Source: Paratractidigestivibacter sp963640745 (GTDB taxonomy: Bacteria > Actinomycetota > Coriobacteriia > Coriobacteriales > Atopobiaceae). From it: a stretch of 6,100 nt of DNA. The translations under genes were made by a program, and so were the position numbers. Location of the stretch: NCBI GenBank assembly GCA_963640745.1, contig CAVIBB010000120.1:1-6100 (forward strand), in the 5' to 3' direction. Positions 1 to 6,022 of this stretch are shown here, in pieces. The first letter of the stretch is position 1, and each line of letters begins with the position of its first letter. The notes under the pieces were generated by a model. That model was not told the origin of the DNA and made no database searches. It worked only from the letters and a program-made list of their open reading frames with translations.

Positions 1-1
1 C

Positions 2-61
2 GAATACTCCTTCAGCCGCCACCCCGACGGCTATGAGTTCAGAACAATCAGCACCAAATAA
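2..61 (+). CDS. 3' end of an unidentified gene (partial)
   Basis: Reading frame 2 is open from the window edge to a TAA at 59-61 and gives 19 residues, beginning EYSFSRHPDG and ending ISTK. Only the C-terminus is present, and it is too short to assign to a family. It lies on the same strand as the downstream sugar kinase, 171 bases away, so it could belong to the same carbohydrate locus, but nothing in the sequence shows this. That it is coding is inferred from the open frame and from the structured intergenic region that starts just after the stop. Confidence 0.5.
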   Translation, partial: EYSFSRHPDGYEFRTISTK

Positions 62-70
62 GCGCTGGTA

Positions 71-192
71 GCCTGCGCGGGGAGCTCTTTTGTCCCCATG
101 CTCAAACAGTCCTGTTCGCACGGAGGCGACATTAAGTCGCCTCCGGCTCATGCGGAACTGCGCGTGGGAACAAAAGCCCTCCCCACGCAGGC
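71..192 (+). repeat. Large nested imperfect inverted repeat in the kinase leader
   Basis: Outer arms 71-101 and 162-192 pair at 26 of 31 positions, plus one G-T wobble and four mismatches. Inside them, 114-120 pairs with 151-158 with one bulged G, and the core is a perfect 10-bp stem (121-130 with 136-145) around the loop ATTAA. Each outer arm can also fold locally: 79-83 with 93-97, and 164-168 with 182-186. No run of T follows any of the stems, so it does not look like a standard intrinsic terminator. It ends 40 bases before the kinase start. It could be a structured 5' leader, a mobile palindromic element of REP or MITE type, or a processing site. I do not recognise it. Confidence 0.75.
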
Positions 193-232
193 AACGGTCA
201 TCTAATGCTTTGCAAGGGAGAAAGGACACGTC

Positions 233-1111
233 ATGCGAATCGGAGCACTTGAGGCGGGCGGCACAAAGATGGTGTGCGCCATCGGCGACGAGACGGGGGC
301 GATCTTCGAGCGCGCGTCGTTCCCCACGCTCACGCCGGAAGAGACCCTGCCCGTCTTGACGAAATGGTTCGCCGAGCGGGACATCGAGGCGCTGGGCATC
401 GGCGCGTTCGGCCCTACCGGCGTCGACCCGGCATCGGCCACCTTCGGCGACATCCTGGAGACGCCTAAGGTCGCCTGGCGCGGCTGTCACCTGCGTCAAG
501 CCTTCGTCGACGCGCTCGGTGTGCCCGTGGGCTACGACACCGACGTCAACGTCGCGTGCCTGGGCGAGGCGACCTTCGGCGACTCGAAGGGCCTTGCGGA
601 CCTCGTTTACGTGACCATCGGCACCGGCGTGGGAGCGGGCGTCATCCTCGGCGGGCAGCTCCTTCACGGCATGCTGCACCCCGAGGCAGGCCACATGCTC
701 GTTACGCGCGTCGCCGGCGACAACGGCTCCTGTCACTGCCCGAGCCACGCGTGCTGCCTCGAGGGCATGGCCGCCGGCCCCTCCATCCAGGAGCGCTGGG
801 GCAAGCCGGCCGTCGAGCTCGCCGATAAGCCCGAGGTCTGGGAGATCGAGGCCGACTACCTCGCGCAGATGTGCGCGAACCTCGTGCTCGCTTATTCTCC
901 GCGCCGCATCATCCTGGGCGGCGGCGTCATGCACCAGGAGCAGCTCTATCCCCTCGTGCGCAAGAAGACCGTCGAGTACCTGGGCGGATACATCACTGCG
1001 CCTGAGCTCACCGACATCGATTCCTATATCGTGGCGCCGAGCCTGAACGACAACCAGGGTGCCATGGGCGCGCTCGAGCTGGGGCGCCGCGCGCTTCTTG
1101 CCGAGGAATAA
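233..1111 (+). CDS. ROK-family fructokinase (YdhR/GmuE type)
   Basis: A cytoplasmic sugar kinase of 292 residues, probably phosphorylating fructose with ATP to fructose-6-phosphate. The ROK phosphate-binding motif EAGGTK lies at residues 7-12, with Glu in place of the usual Asp as in YdhR-type enzymes. A GIGAFGP loop lies at 55-61. DTDVNVACLGEA (102-113) carries the probable catalytic Asp104, and the second phosphate motif IGTGVGAG is at 129-136. The zinc site is complete: His154 in HPEAGHM, then Cys169, His172 and Cys175 in a CPxHxxC-LEG motif. The ATG at 233 is preceded by AAAGGA at 221-226 with a 6-base gap. The length fits the family. ManA follows 95 bases downstream, as in gmuE-gmuF and scrK-pmi, which supports fructose as substrate. 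Mannose or glucose cannot be excluded. Extra cysteines (Cys167, Cys174) sit beside the zinc ligands. Confidence 0.9.
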   Translation: MRIGALEAGGTKMVCAIGDETGAIFERASFPTLTPEETLPVLTKWFAERDIEALGIGAFGPTGVDPASATFGDILETPKVAWRGCHLRQAFVDALGVPVGYDTDVNVACLGEATFGDSKGLADLVYVTIGTGVGAGVILGGQLLHGMLHPEAGHMLVTRVAGDNGSCHCPSHACCLEGMAAGPSIQERWGKPAVELADKPEVWEIEADYLAQMCANLVLAYSPRRIILGGGVMHQEQLYPLVRKKTVEYLGGYITAPELTDIDSYIVAPSLNDNQGAMGALELGRRALLAEE

Positions 1112-1160
1112 GAACGGAACGCCCGAAGCGCGCGACTTGGGGCGCGGTCATAATGTAGTC

Positions 1161-1180
1161 GCATCGCATTGCATGGCATG
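1161..1180 (+). repeat. Short tandem repeat GCATN x4
   Basis: Four consecutive 5-base units (GCATC, GCATT, GCATG, GCATG) lie between the kinase stop and the manA ribosome-binding site. A CATAAT hexamer at 1149-1154 resembles a -10 box, but I see no convincing -35 at the right distance, so an internal manA promoter is not supported. The repeat has no known role and may be chance. Confidence 0.35.
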
Positions 1181-1206
1181 GCAGTCAGCAAGATTAAGGA
1201 GCAGCA

Positions 1207-2181
1207 ATGTCGCAGCAGTTCCATGAGTTGATTTTCCTCGAGCCGGTGTTCCACGAGAAGATCTGGGGAGGGCGCGAGCTCCACGACGAGTGGGGCTACG
1301 AGATTCCGGACGGCCCTATCGGCGAGTGCTGGGCCATCTCGGCCCACCCCAACGGAGACTGCCACGTGCGCGGCGGCGCCTTCGCGGGCAAGTTCCTCTC
1401 GCAGGTCTGGGCGGAGAACCGTGAGCTCTTCGGCGCGGTGCCCGACGGCCGCGGCGGCGAGGCCACCGAGTTCCCGCTGCTCATCAAGATCCTTGACGCC
1501 AAAGACGACCTCTCCGTCCAGGTCCACCCCGATGACGCCTACGCCGCCGAGCACGAGAACGGCTCGCTCGGAAAGAAGGAATGCTGGTATGTCCTCGGCT
1601 GCGAGGAGGGCGGCACCATCATCGTGGGGCAGCGCGCCAAGGATGCGGCCGAGTTCCGTCAGATGGTCGATGAGGGCCGCTGGTCGGAGCTTCTGAACGA
1701 GGTCCCCATCCACAAGGGCGATTTCTTCCAGATCGATCCCGGCACCATCCACGCCATCAAGGGCGGAACCGTCATCCTCGAGACGCAGCAGTCGAGCGAC
1801 GTGACCTACCGTGTCTACGACTATGACCGCAAGCAGGCCGACGGCACGACGCGCCCGCTCCACATCGAGCAGAGCGTCGAGTGCGTCGACTTCGGCATCG
1901 CGCCCATCGAGTCCGGCGCGGTGACCACGCCCGTCATCGGCGGCATCCAGCACCTGGCCGATACCGACCGCTATATCGTCGATCTCGTGACCGTCGACGG
2001 CGAGAAGGTCTTCTCGGCCATCCCCACGTTCCGCTGCGTGAGCGTAATCGAGGGTGAGGGCGAGGTCGCCGGCGAGCCTGTTAAGAAGGGCGACCACTTC
2101 ATCATCCCGGCCGCATACGGCGACCTCGACTGCTCTGGCACGATGCGCCTCATCGTGAGCCGCGTTCCCACGGCACTTTAA
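1207..2181 (+). CDS. manA: Mannose-6-phosphate isomerase, class I
   Basis: A cytoplasmic zinc enzyme interconverting mannose-6-phosphate and fructose-6-phosphate, 324 residues long, close to the roughly 315 of short Gram-positive ManA proteins. The N-terminal FHEKIWGGRE (15-24) and GECWAISAHPNGD (39-51) are typical of the family. Zinc ligands are visible as His107 in QVHPDD, Glu125 in KKECWYVL and His182 in PGTIHAI. Arg202 in the TYRVYDYDR segment is the probable catalytic arginine. The C-terminal 80 or so residues form the small jelly-roll domain. The ATG at 1207 follows AAGGAG (1196-1201) with a 5-base gap. It is probably co-transcribed with the upstream fructokinase, so both products meet at fructose-6-phosphate, and a strong terminator ends the unit at 2216-2260. 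Confidence 0.96.
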   Translation: MSQQFHELIFLEPVFHEKIWGGRELHDEWGYEIPDGPIGECWAISAHPNGDCHVRGGAFAGKFLSQVWAENRELFGAVPDGRGGEATEFPLLIKILDAKDDLSVQVHPDDAYAAEHENGSLGKKECWYVLGCEEGGTIIVGQRAKDAAEFRQMVDEGRWSELLNEVPIHKGDFFQIDPGTIHAIKGGTVILETQQSSDVTYRVYDYDRKQADGTTRPLHIEQSVECVDFGIAPIESGAVTTPVIGGIQHLADTDRYIVDLVTVDGEKVFSAIPTFRCVSVIEGEGEVAGEPVKKGDHFIIPAAYGDLDCSGTMRLIVSRVPTAL

Positions 2182-2215
2182 GGCCGAACGCGCTTCGGCA
2201 CACAGCGGATTGGAC

Positions 2216-2260
2216 AACGGCGCCCGCGTCTTTGGGAGATGCGGGCGCCGTTTTGTGTTT
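2216..2260 (+). terminator. Intrinsic terminator after manA
   Basis: Stem 2216-2231 pairs with 2237-2252: 12 bp of perfect GC-rich pairing extended by four more pairs, one a G-T wobble, around the loop TTGGG. It is followed by TTTTGTGTTT. It begins 35 bases after the manA stop. On the other strand no T-run follows, so it acts on plus-strand transcription only. Confidence 0.92.
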
Positions 2261-2299
2261 GTGAGGCACGCGGAACGGTCTTCACGAGACCTATTTGAA

Positions 2300-2461
2300 G
2301 TTGGCGAATCAAAACTTCCGAGAATGCACGATTGATTTTTGATCGTCCGAGTAGCTGGCAGATTTCGCCGTGGCCCAACTGGGCAAACATCGCTGATTTC
2401 AGCCCGACTACTTGATGACCGAAAGTTCAATCGTACATTCTCGAGAGTTTGCCCCGCCAAC
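2300..2461. repeat. Large imperfect palindrome between convergent genes
   Basis: This element fills half of the 2261-2569 gene-free region. Core arms 2312-2340 and 2422-2450 pair at 24 of 29 positions, plus two G-T wobbles and three mismatches. An outer stem of 7 bp joins 2300-2306 to 2455-2461. Inner stems join 2341-2347 to 2414-2420 and 2350-2354 to 2408-2412, and a small GCCC/GGGC hairpin sits at the centre (2373-2384). It looks less GC-rich than the flanking genes. It is not an ordinary terminator: it is far too long and lies beyond the terminators of both flanking genes. A REP/BIME or MITE-like mobile palindrome, or a structured RNA, is possible. I see no transposase and no clear target-site duplication. 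Confidence 0.75.
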
Positions 2462-2488
2462 AAACCCGATCAAGCCGCACTACGGCGG

Positions 2489-2509
2489 AAAACCCGGGCC
2501 CAAGCCCGG
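2489..2509 (-). terminator. Probable terminator of the minus-strand wall operon
   Basis: Read on the minus strand, CCGGGC (2509-2504) and GCCCGG (2499-2494) form a 6-bp all-GC stem around the loop TTGG, followed by GTTTT (2493-2489). It lies about 60 bases beyond the stop codon at 2570. The short stem and short T-run make it weaker than the other terminators in the window, but placement and orientation fit. Confidence 0.55.
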
Positions 2510-2540
2510 CACGCGAGTCAAAATGGGACGTCAATCCACC

Positions 2541-2565
2541 ATTTAGCAGAGCAACTCAGCTAAAT
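2541..2565. other. Small dyad just past the RlpA-like gene stop
   Basis: ATTTAGC (2541-2547) and GCTAAAT (2559-2565) are a perfect 7-bp inverted repeat, with an inner GAG/CTC pair around CAA. It begins 5 bases after the minus-strand stop codon. No T-run follows, so it could be a 3' stabilising hairpin, an accessory part of termination, or chance. Confidence 0.35.
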
Positions 2566-2569
2566 TTCG

Positions 2570-3682
2570 CTAGAGGAACCGGTATTGGACCGCGCGGACG
2601 CCCCAGTCGTCGCCGGAAGAGAAGCCGAACGCCTGCCAACAGCCGCCGGCAAGGTCAAGAACGCGACCGTAGCTCGCAAAACCGCCCGTGTCGGTCACGG
2701 TAGCGGTAATCGTCTTGCCCGCGTAACGGATCTCGACCGAGCGGCCAAGCAGATAGCTTTGGCTCACCGGGACGGCGACCGTCATCGAGTCATGCGTGAG
2801 CGGGATGCCCGAGGCCGTCGCGGTTCCGCCCGTGTTGTCCTCAATGTCGTAGGCGGAGGCCAGACCGCTCATCCACTCGCCGTCGTCCTTGACGTCCTGT
2901 TTAGACGATGAGCTTGATGACGAGTCGGTAGCAGTGGTGTTGGCGGTCGCCGAGGAAGACGCGTTTCCTTGCCCTGCGCCGCTCGCCTTATCGGAGGGCG
3001 TCTCCTGCGTCGAGTCGGCAGCAGCAGCGTCTTGCGCCGCCTGCTCCTGCGCCGCCGCCTCGGCAGCGGCTTTCTCTTGGGCTTCCTTCTCGGCCTGCGC
3101 CGCCGCCTCGGCAGCGGCTTTCTCGGCGGCGAGCTGAGCCTCATACTGCTCGCGAGCCTGATTCGCCTGCGTAAGCGCATCCATAGCGCTCGCAACCTCG
3201 GCGTCGGCCTGTGCCTTCTCCGTTTCCAGCTCCTCGCGGGTTCGATCCAGCTCGTCGCTTGCCGAGACGAGCCCGTCGATGGCGGCGTTGTTGTGGGAGA
3301 CCACGGCGTCAAGATACTGAACGGTCGAGATGACCTCGTTGAAACTCTCGCTCGACAACAAGAGCTCGATGACGCCCATCGCATTGGAGCGCAGCTTGTA
3401 CATGGTGCGCAGAGACTTCGAGGCCGCCTCGCGCTTCCCGGGGAGCTCGCCCTGGATCGCGGCCACGCGCTCCTCGTTGGAGGCAATCTGATCCTGAAGC
3501 TCGTTCGCACGCGTAACGGCGTCGTCGAAGGCCGCGCTGCAGGAGTTTATCTGCGCCTGGAGCTCATCGAGCGTGGTCGCCTGCGCCGGCACCGCCGCAC
3601 AGCAAAGCCCCGCCGCCACGGCCGCCGCGGCAAACGCGGGAACCATGAGCAGGCGGGGCTTCTTTACCCTTGGGCGAACCAT
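2570..3682 (-). CDS. Secreted coiled-coil protein with RlpA-like barrel domain
   Basis: The protein has 370 residues. A signal peptide (1-35) has a basic start (RPRVKKPR), a hydrophobic core and a probable cut after AQA. A CwlO/PcsB-like coiled coil spans about 36-230. Its marker region MYKL...VIELLLSSESFNEVIS...YLD, within about 90-125, matches the N-terminal domain of FtsEX-controlled wall hydrolases. An Ala/Glu/Lys-rich tract and a Ser/Thr/Asp linker lead to the last 100 residues, an RlpA/3D-type double-psi beta-barrel: TASG at 289-292, MTVAVP at 300-305, DTGGF at 331-335 and RVLDL at 340-344. Asp331 and Asp343 are candidate catalytic residues. RlpA barrels in other bacteria cleave glycan strands; that activity here is inferred. 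The ATG at 3682 shares its A with the stop of the upstream gene and lacks a clear ribosome-binding site, so translation is probably coupled. Met13 is a less likely start because it would remove the basic region. Confidence 0.85.
   Translation of the reverse strand: MVRPRVKKPRLLMVPAFAAAAVAAGLCCAAVPAQATTLDELQAQINSCSAAFDDAVTRANELQDQIASNEERVAAIQGELPGKREAASKSLRTMYKLRSNAMGVIELLLSSESFNEVISTVQYLDAVVSHNNAAIDGLVSASDELDRTREELETEKAQADAEVASAMDALTQANQAREQYEAQLAAEKAAAEAAAQAEKEAQEKAAAEAAAQEQAAQDAAAADSTQETPSDKASGAGQGNASSSATANTTATDSSSSSSSKQDVKDDGEWMSGLASAYDIEDNTGGTATASGIPLTHDSMTVAVPVSQSYLLGRSVEIRYAGKTITATVTDTGGFASYGRVLDLAGGCWQAFGFSSGDDWGVRAVQYRFL
3046..3124. repeat. 31-bp perfect direct repeat inside the coiled-coil gene
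   Basis: The 31 bases at 3046-3076 recur exactly at 3094-3124, a shift of 48 bases or 16 codons. Read on the minus strand, both copies encode EKAAAEAAAQ, at residues 187-196 and 203-212 of the RlpA-like protein. Because the offset is a multiple of three, recombination or slippage would lengthen or shorten the helix without breaking the frame. Confidence 0.9.
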
Positions 3683-4770
3683 TAGATAGAGTTCATCTCG
3701 GAGAGAACCGACGCATACCAGTTCTCCCAAGTCGGCGGGCAGTACTTCTGTGCGGTCGCGACGGAGAGCTGTCCGCCGTAGCCCGCGGCGAGCCCGGCAA
3801 CGTGGTCGTTGATCGCGCTCTCCCAGTCGGACCAGCTGGAGGAACCCCAGCCCCAGGCGTTGTGCGACTTGAAGCACACGGCACCCTTGGAGCTCTCCAC
3901 GCAGCTGATGGCGGGGGAGAGGCGCGGGTCGACGCCGTAGTTCCACGCGGCCTCGGCGAAGGTCTTGCCGTAGCCCGCGAGCGGCGAGCCGGAAAGATAC
4001 GCGTCGATGCGGGGCGTCCATTTATCAACGAACTCGGTCTTGGGGTCCGACCAGTCCACGCTGCCCGTATCGACGGTCGAGCTATCGGGGACCTCGACCT
4101 TCGACTCGTTGCCGGACTGGGTAGTAAAGGTGCTCGAGTTTTCCTGTGCCGCGGCCTCCTCGGCGGCCTTCGCCGCGGCCTCGACGGCGGCCTGAGCGGC
4201 AGCGGCCTCCTCGGCCGCCTTTCTCTCCTGCTCCTCCTGAAGCTGCTGTCGAGCAGCCACGGCCTCGTTCATGGCATTCTCGGCGGACTTCGCATCAGAG
4301 TCGGCCTGGGCCTTCTCCGAGGCGAGAGCGCTGCGGGTCTGCTCGAGCTCGCTGCTCATGGAGACAAGCTCCTGAACCGCGGCGTTGTTCTTGGCCGAGA
4401 TGGTATCCAGATAGCGCGCGTTGGAGATGACCTCGTTGAAGTTGTCGGCGGAAAGCAGAAGATCGAGGATGCCGCCGCCGGACTGCTGCATCTTGTACAG
4501 GGTGCGGATGGAGTCGGCAGCCGCCTGCCTCTTTTGGGGAAGCTCGGCCTCGATCTCGGCGATGCGCTGCTCGCTGGCATCGATCTTTGCCTGGAGCTCC
4601 TCGATGCGCTGCTCGGCCTCGTCATAGGCCGCGCCGCTCTCCTGGATGCGCTGGCTGAGGTCGGACACCGTGTCCGCGTAGGCGGTCGAGGGCGCGAGCA
4701 CCGAAGGAAGGGTTGCGGAGCCCGCGACGGCCAGCGCCAACGGCAGCGCCATAAGACGGGCGTGCGACAT
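3682..4770 (-). CDS. Secreted coiled-coil protein with lysozyme/glucosaminidase-like domain
   Basis: The protein has 362 residues. A signal peptide (1-32) has a probable cut after AYA. A CwlO/PcsB-like coiled coil runs from 33 to about 215; its LYKMQQ...ILDLLLSADNFNEVIS...YLD region aligns without gaps over long stretches with that of the downstream gene, so the two N-termini are paralogous. After an acidic, Ser/Thr-rich linker, residues 240-362 resemble the lysozyme-like/glucosaminidase superfamily: AWNYGVDPRLSPAISCVESSKG with Glu292 as candidate catalytic acid, HNAWGWGSSSWSDWESAINDH (303-323) and a final QKYCPP...NWYASV. It probably cuts peptidoglycan glycan strands, but the exact bond is not readable. 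Cys290, Cys299 and Cys344 could form a disulfide. The start is uncertain: the ATG at 4770 has no good ribosome-binding site, and an in-frame TTG at 4788 follows AAAGG by 10 bases. It is the first gene of the pair and is divergent from uppP. Confidence 0.82.
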   Translation of the reverse strand: MSHARLMALPLALAVAGSATLPSVLAPSTAYADTVSDLSQRIQESGAAYDEAEQRIEELQAKIDASEQRIAEIEAELPQKRQAAADSIRTLYKMQQSGGGILDLLLSADNFNEVISNARYLDTISAKNNAAVQELVSMSSELEQTRSALASEKAQADSDAKSAENAMNEAVAARQQLQEEQERKAAEEAAAAQAAVEAAAKAAEEAAAQENSSTFTTQSGNESKVEVPDSSTVDTGSVDWSDPKTEFVDKWTPRIDAYLSGSPLAGYGKTFAEAAWNYGVDPRLSPAISCVESSKGAVCFKSHNAWGWGSSSWSDWESAINDHVAGLAAGYGGQLSVATAQKYCPPTWENWYASVLSEMNSI

Positions 4771-4853
4771 GTGTTTTACGTCAAACAAGCGGTTGATACC
4801 TTTGCGTCCGGGGCCCCGGAATAGAGCCGGGCTTTCGGCAAAACAGTTCAAAC

Positions 4854-4882
4854 ATTCTAGCGCGGGTTGAGGGTTCTCACTA
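4854..4882 (-). promoter_or_regulatory. Candidate promoter of the wall-hydrolase operon
   Basis: On the minus strand TAGAAT (4859-4854) is a good -10 box, and TAGTGA (4882-4877) sits 17 bases upstream as a weak -35. It would start transcription near 4847, giving a leader of about 60-75 bases. No other gene lies upstream on this strand, so a promoter is expected here, but the -35 match is poor. Confidence 0.4.
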
Positions 4883-4940
4883 TTCCTACACGGTCCAATG
4901 CGCAGATGGATGGGGTCGACGTGGTTTTTCCCTGTCCATA

Positions 4941-4964
4941 CCCCGGCGTCGGTAGGCGCCGGGG
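4941..4964. other. GC-rich hairpin in the uppP leader region
   Basis: CCCCGGCG (4941-4948) and CGCCGGGG (4957-4964) form a perfect 8-bp stem. One wobble pair and one C-G pair extend it around a GGTA loop. It ends 48 bases before the uppP start, between the divergent transcription units. No T-run follows on either strand, so it is not an intrinsic terminator. It could be a 5' leader structure or an operator dyad. I see no convincing uppP promoter hexamers in 4860-5000. Confidence 0.5.
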
Positions 4965-5012
4965 CACGGGTGCGGCACAGTGGATTGCCACGCAAAGAAG
5001 GAAGGTAACAAC

Positions 5013-5969
5013 GTGTTTAACTTCATCGAGCTTCTCAAGGCGGCGGTCTTCGGAATCGTCGAGGGCATCACCGAGTGGCTGCCCATATCGTCGACCGGCC
5101 ACATGCTCCTGCTCAACCAGTTCCTCACCATGGACGTCTCCACCGACTTCTGGGACATGTTCCTGGTCGTTATCCAGCTCGGCGCCATTCTCGCCGTCTG
5201 CGTCATCTTCTTCCACCAGCTGAACCCCTTCGCGTCCACGAAGTCAGCGCTCCAGAAGCGCCAGACCTGGACCCTATGGGGCAAGACCATCGTGGCCTGC
5301 ATCCCGGCCGCGGTCATCGGCATCCCGCTTGACGACTGGATGGAGGAGCACCTCGGCAGCCCGTTCGTTATCGCCGCTGCCCTCATCGTCTACGGCATCG
5401 CCTTCATCATCATCGAGAACATGCGCGAGAAGACGGCCTCCGACGCCCTGCCCGGAGTGGGCGACGGCCAGCTGCGCCCCGCGCCGCGCCATCTCGCCGT
5501 GACCGCGAGCACGGCCGAGATCGCCACGCGCTCCGAGCTCGCGGACGCCGACGCCCGCATCCAGAGCGTCGAAGAGCTCGATTGGAAGACGGCCATCGGC
5601 ATCGGCATCTTCCAGGTGCTCTCGATGGTCCCCGGCACGTCGCGTTCCGGCTCCACCATCATCGGCGGCCTTATCCTCGGCTGCTCGCGCACCGTCGCGG
5701 CGGAGTTCACCTTCTACCTGGCCATCCCCGTCATGGCGGGCGCCTCGGCGCTGCGCCTGGTCAAGTACTTCCTCAAGGGCAACGTCTTCTCGGGCGCCGA
5801 GACGGCGATACTGCTCACCGGCTGCCTCGTTGCCTTCGTCGTCTCGCTTGCCTGCATCCGCTTCCTCATGGGCTTCGTCCGCAAGCACGACTTCAAGCCC
5901 TTCGGCTGGTACCGCATCGTTCTCGGCGTGGCCGTCATCGCCTACTTCGGCATCAAGACGCTGCTCTAA
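5013..5969 (+). CDS. uppP: Undecaprenyl-diphosphatase (UppP/BacA)
   Basis: A polytopic membrane enzyme that removes a phosphate from undecaprenyl diphosphate, recycling the lipid carrier for peptidoglycan and other wall polymers; the family can confer bacitracin tolerance. Motif 1, EGITEWLPISSTGH at residues 17-30, contains Glu17, Glu21, Ser27 and His30 at the same numbering as in E. coli UppP. Motif 2, PGTSRSGST at 207-215, contains Arg211. Hydrophobic segments fill the rest. The protein is 318 residues, against about 273 in E. coli; the excess is mainly a hydrophilic, Ala-rich segment at about 140-190 between the motifs. GTG at 5013 is the chosen start because AAGGAAGG lies just upstream with a suitable gap, and it leaves a family-typical N-terminus. 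An in-frame GTG at 4980 would add 11 hydrophilic residues and has no such site. A terminator follows at 6023. Confidence 0.96.
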   Translation: MFNFIELLKAAVFGIVEGITEWLPISSTGHMLLLNQFLTMDVSTDFWDMFLVVIQLGAILAVCVIFFHQLNPFASTKSALQKRQTWTLWGKTIVACIPAAVIGIPLDDWMEEHLGSPFVIAAALIVYGIAFIIIENMREKTASDALPGVGDGQLRPAPRHLAVTASTAEIATRSELADADARIQSVEELDWKTAIGIGIFQVLSMVPGTSRSGSTIIGGLILGCSRTVAAEFTFYLAIPVMAGASALRLVKYFLKGNVFSGAETAILLTGCLVAFVVSLACIRFLMGFVRKHDFKPFGWYRIVLGVAVIAYFGIKTLL

Positions 5970-6022
5970 ACGACCGCCGGCCCAGGCGCCCCTTACTTTT
6001 GGGGGTTATGCGCCGTCATTTG

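Noticed and set aside
121..145. Perfect 10-bp hairpin as an intrinsic terminator
   Set aside because: No T-run follows on either strand, and it is the core of the larger nested inverted repeat at 71-192.
1149..1154. CATAAT as a -10 box for a separate manA promoter
   Set aside because: No -35 hexamer lies at 16-18 bases upstream, and manA is close enough to the kinase gene for co-transcription.
1024..2463. 479-codon open frame on the minus strand
   Set aside because: It lies antisense across manA, whose zinc and catalytic motifs are intact. The frame is an effect of GC-rich third positions, and it runs through the terminator and the palindrome.
3595..3605. Lipoprotein signal at the double cysteine of the RlpA-like protein
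   Set aside because: The residues before Cys27 and Cys28 do not fit a lipobox (Leu or Cys at -1). A standard cut after AQA fits better.
3682..4021. N-terminal extension of the RlpA-like gene to an upstream ATG at 4021
   Set aside because: The added 113 residues are Arg-rich, overlap the lysozyme-like domain of the upstream gene in another frame, and would bury the signal peptide.
3670..4824. 384-codon open frame on the plus strand
   Set aside because: It is antisense to the lysozyme-like gene, with Gly/Leu/Arg-rich low-complexity content and no recognisable domain.
4980..5012. Upstream GTG start for uppP
   Set aside because: The 11 added residues are hydrophilic and unlike the family N-terminus, and no ribosome-binding site precedes it. 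The GTG at 5013 has a strong one and restores E. coli residue numbering.
5274..5888. 204-codon open frame on the minus strand
   Set aside because: It is antisense to uppP, and its Arg/Asp/Gly/Ala-rich composition is typical of a GC-rich shadow frame.
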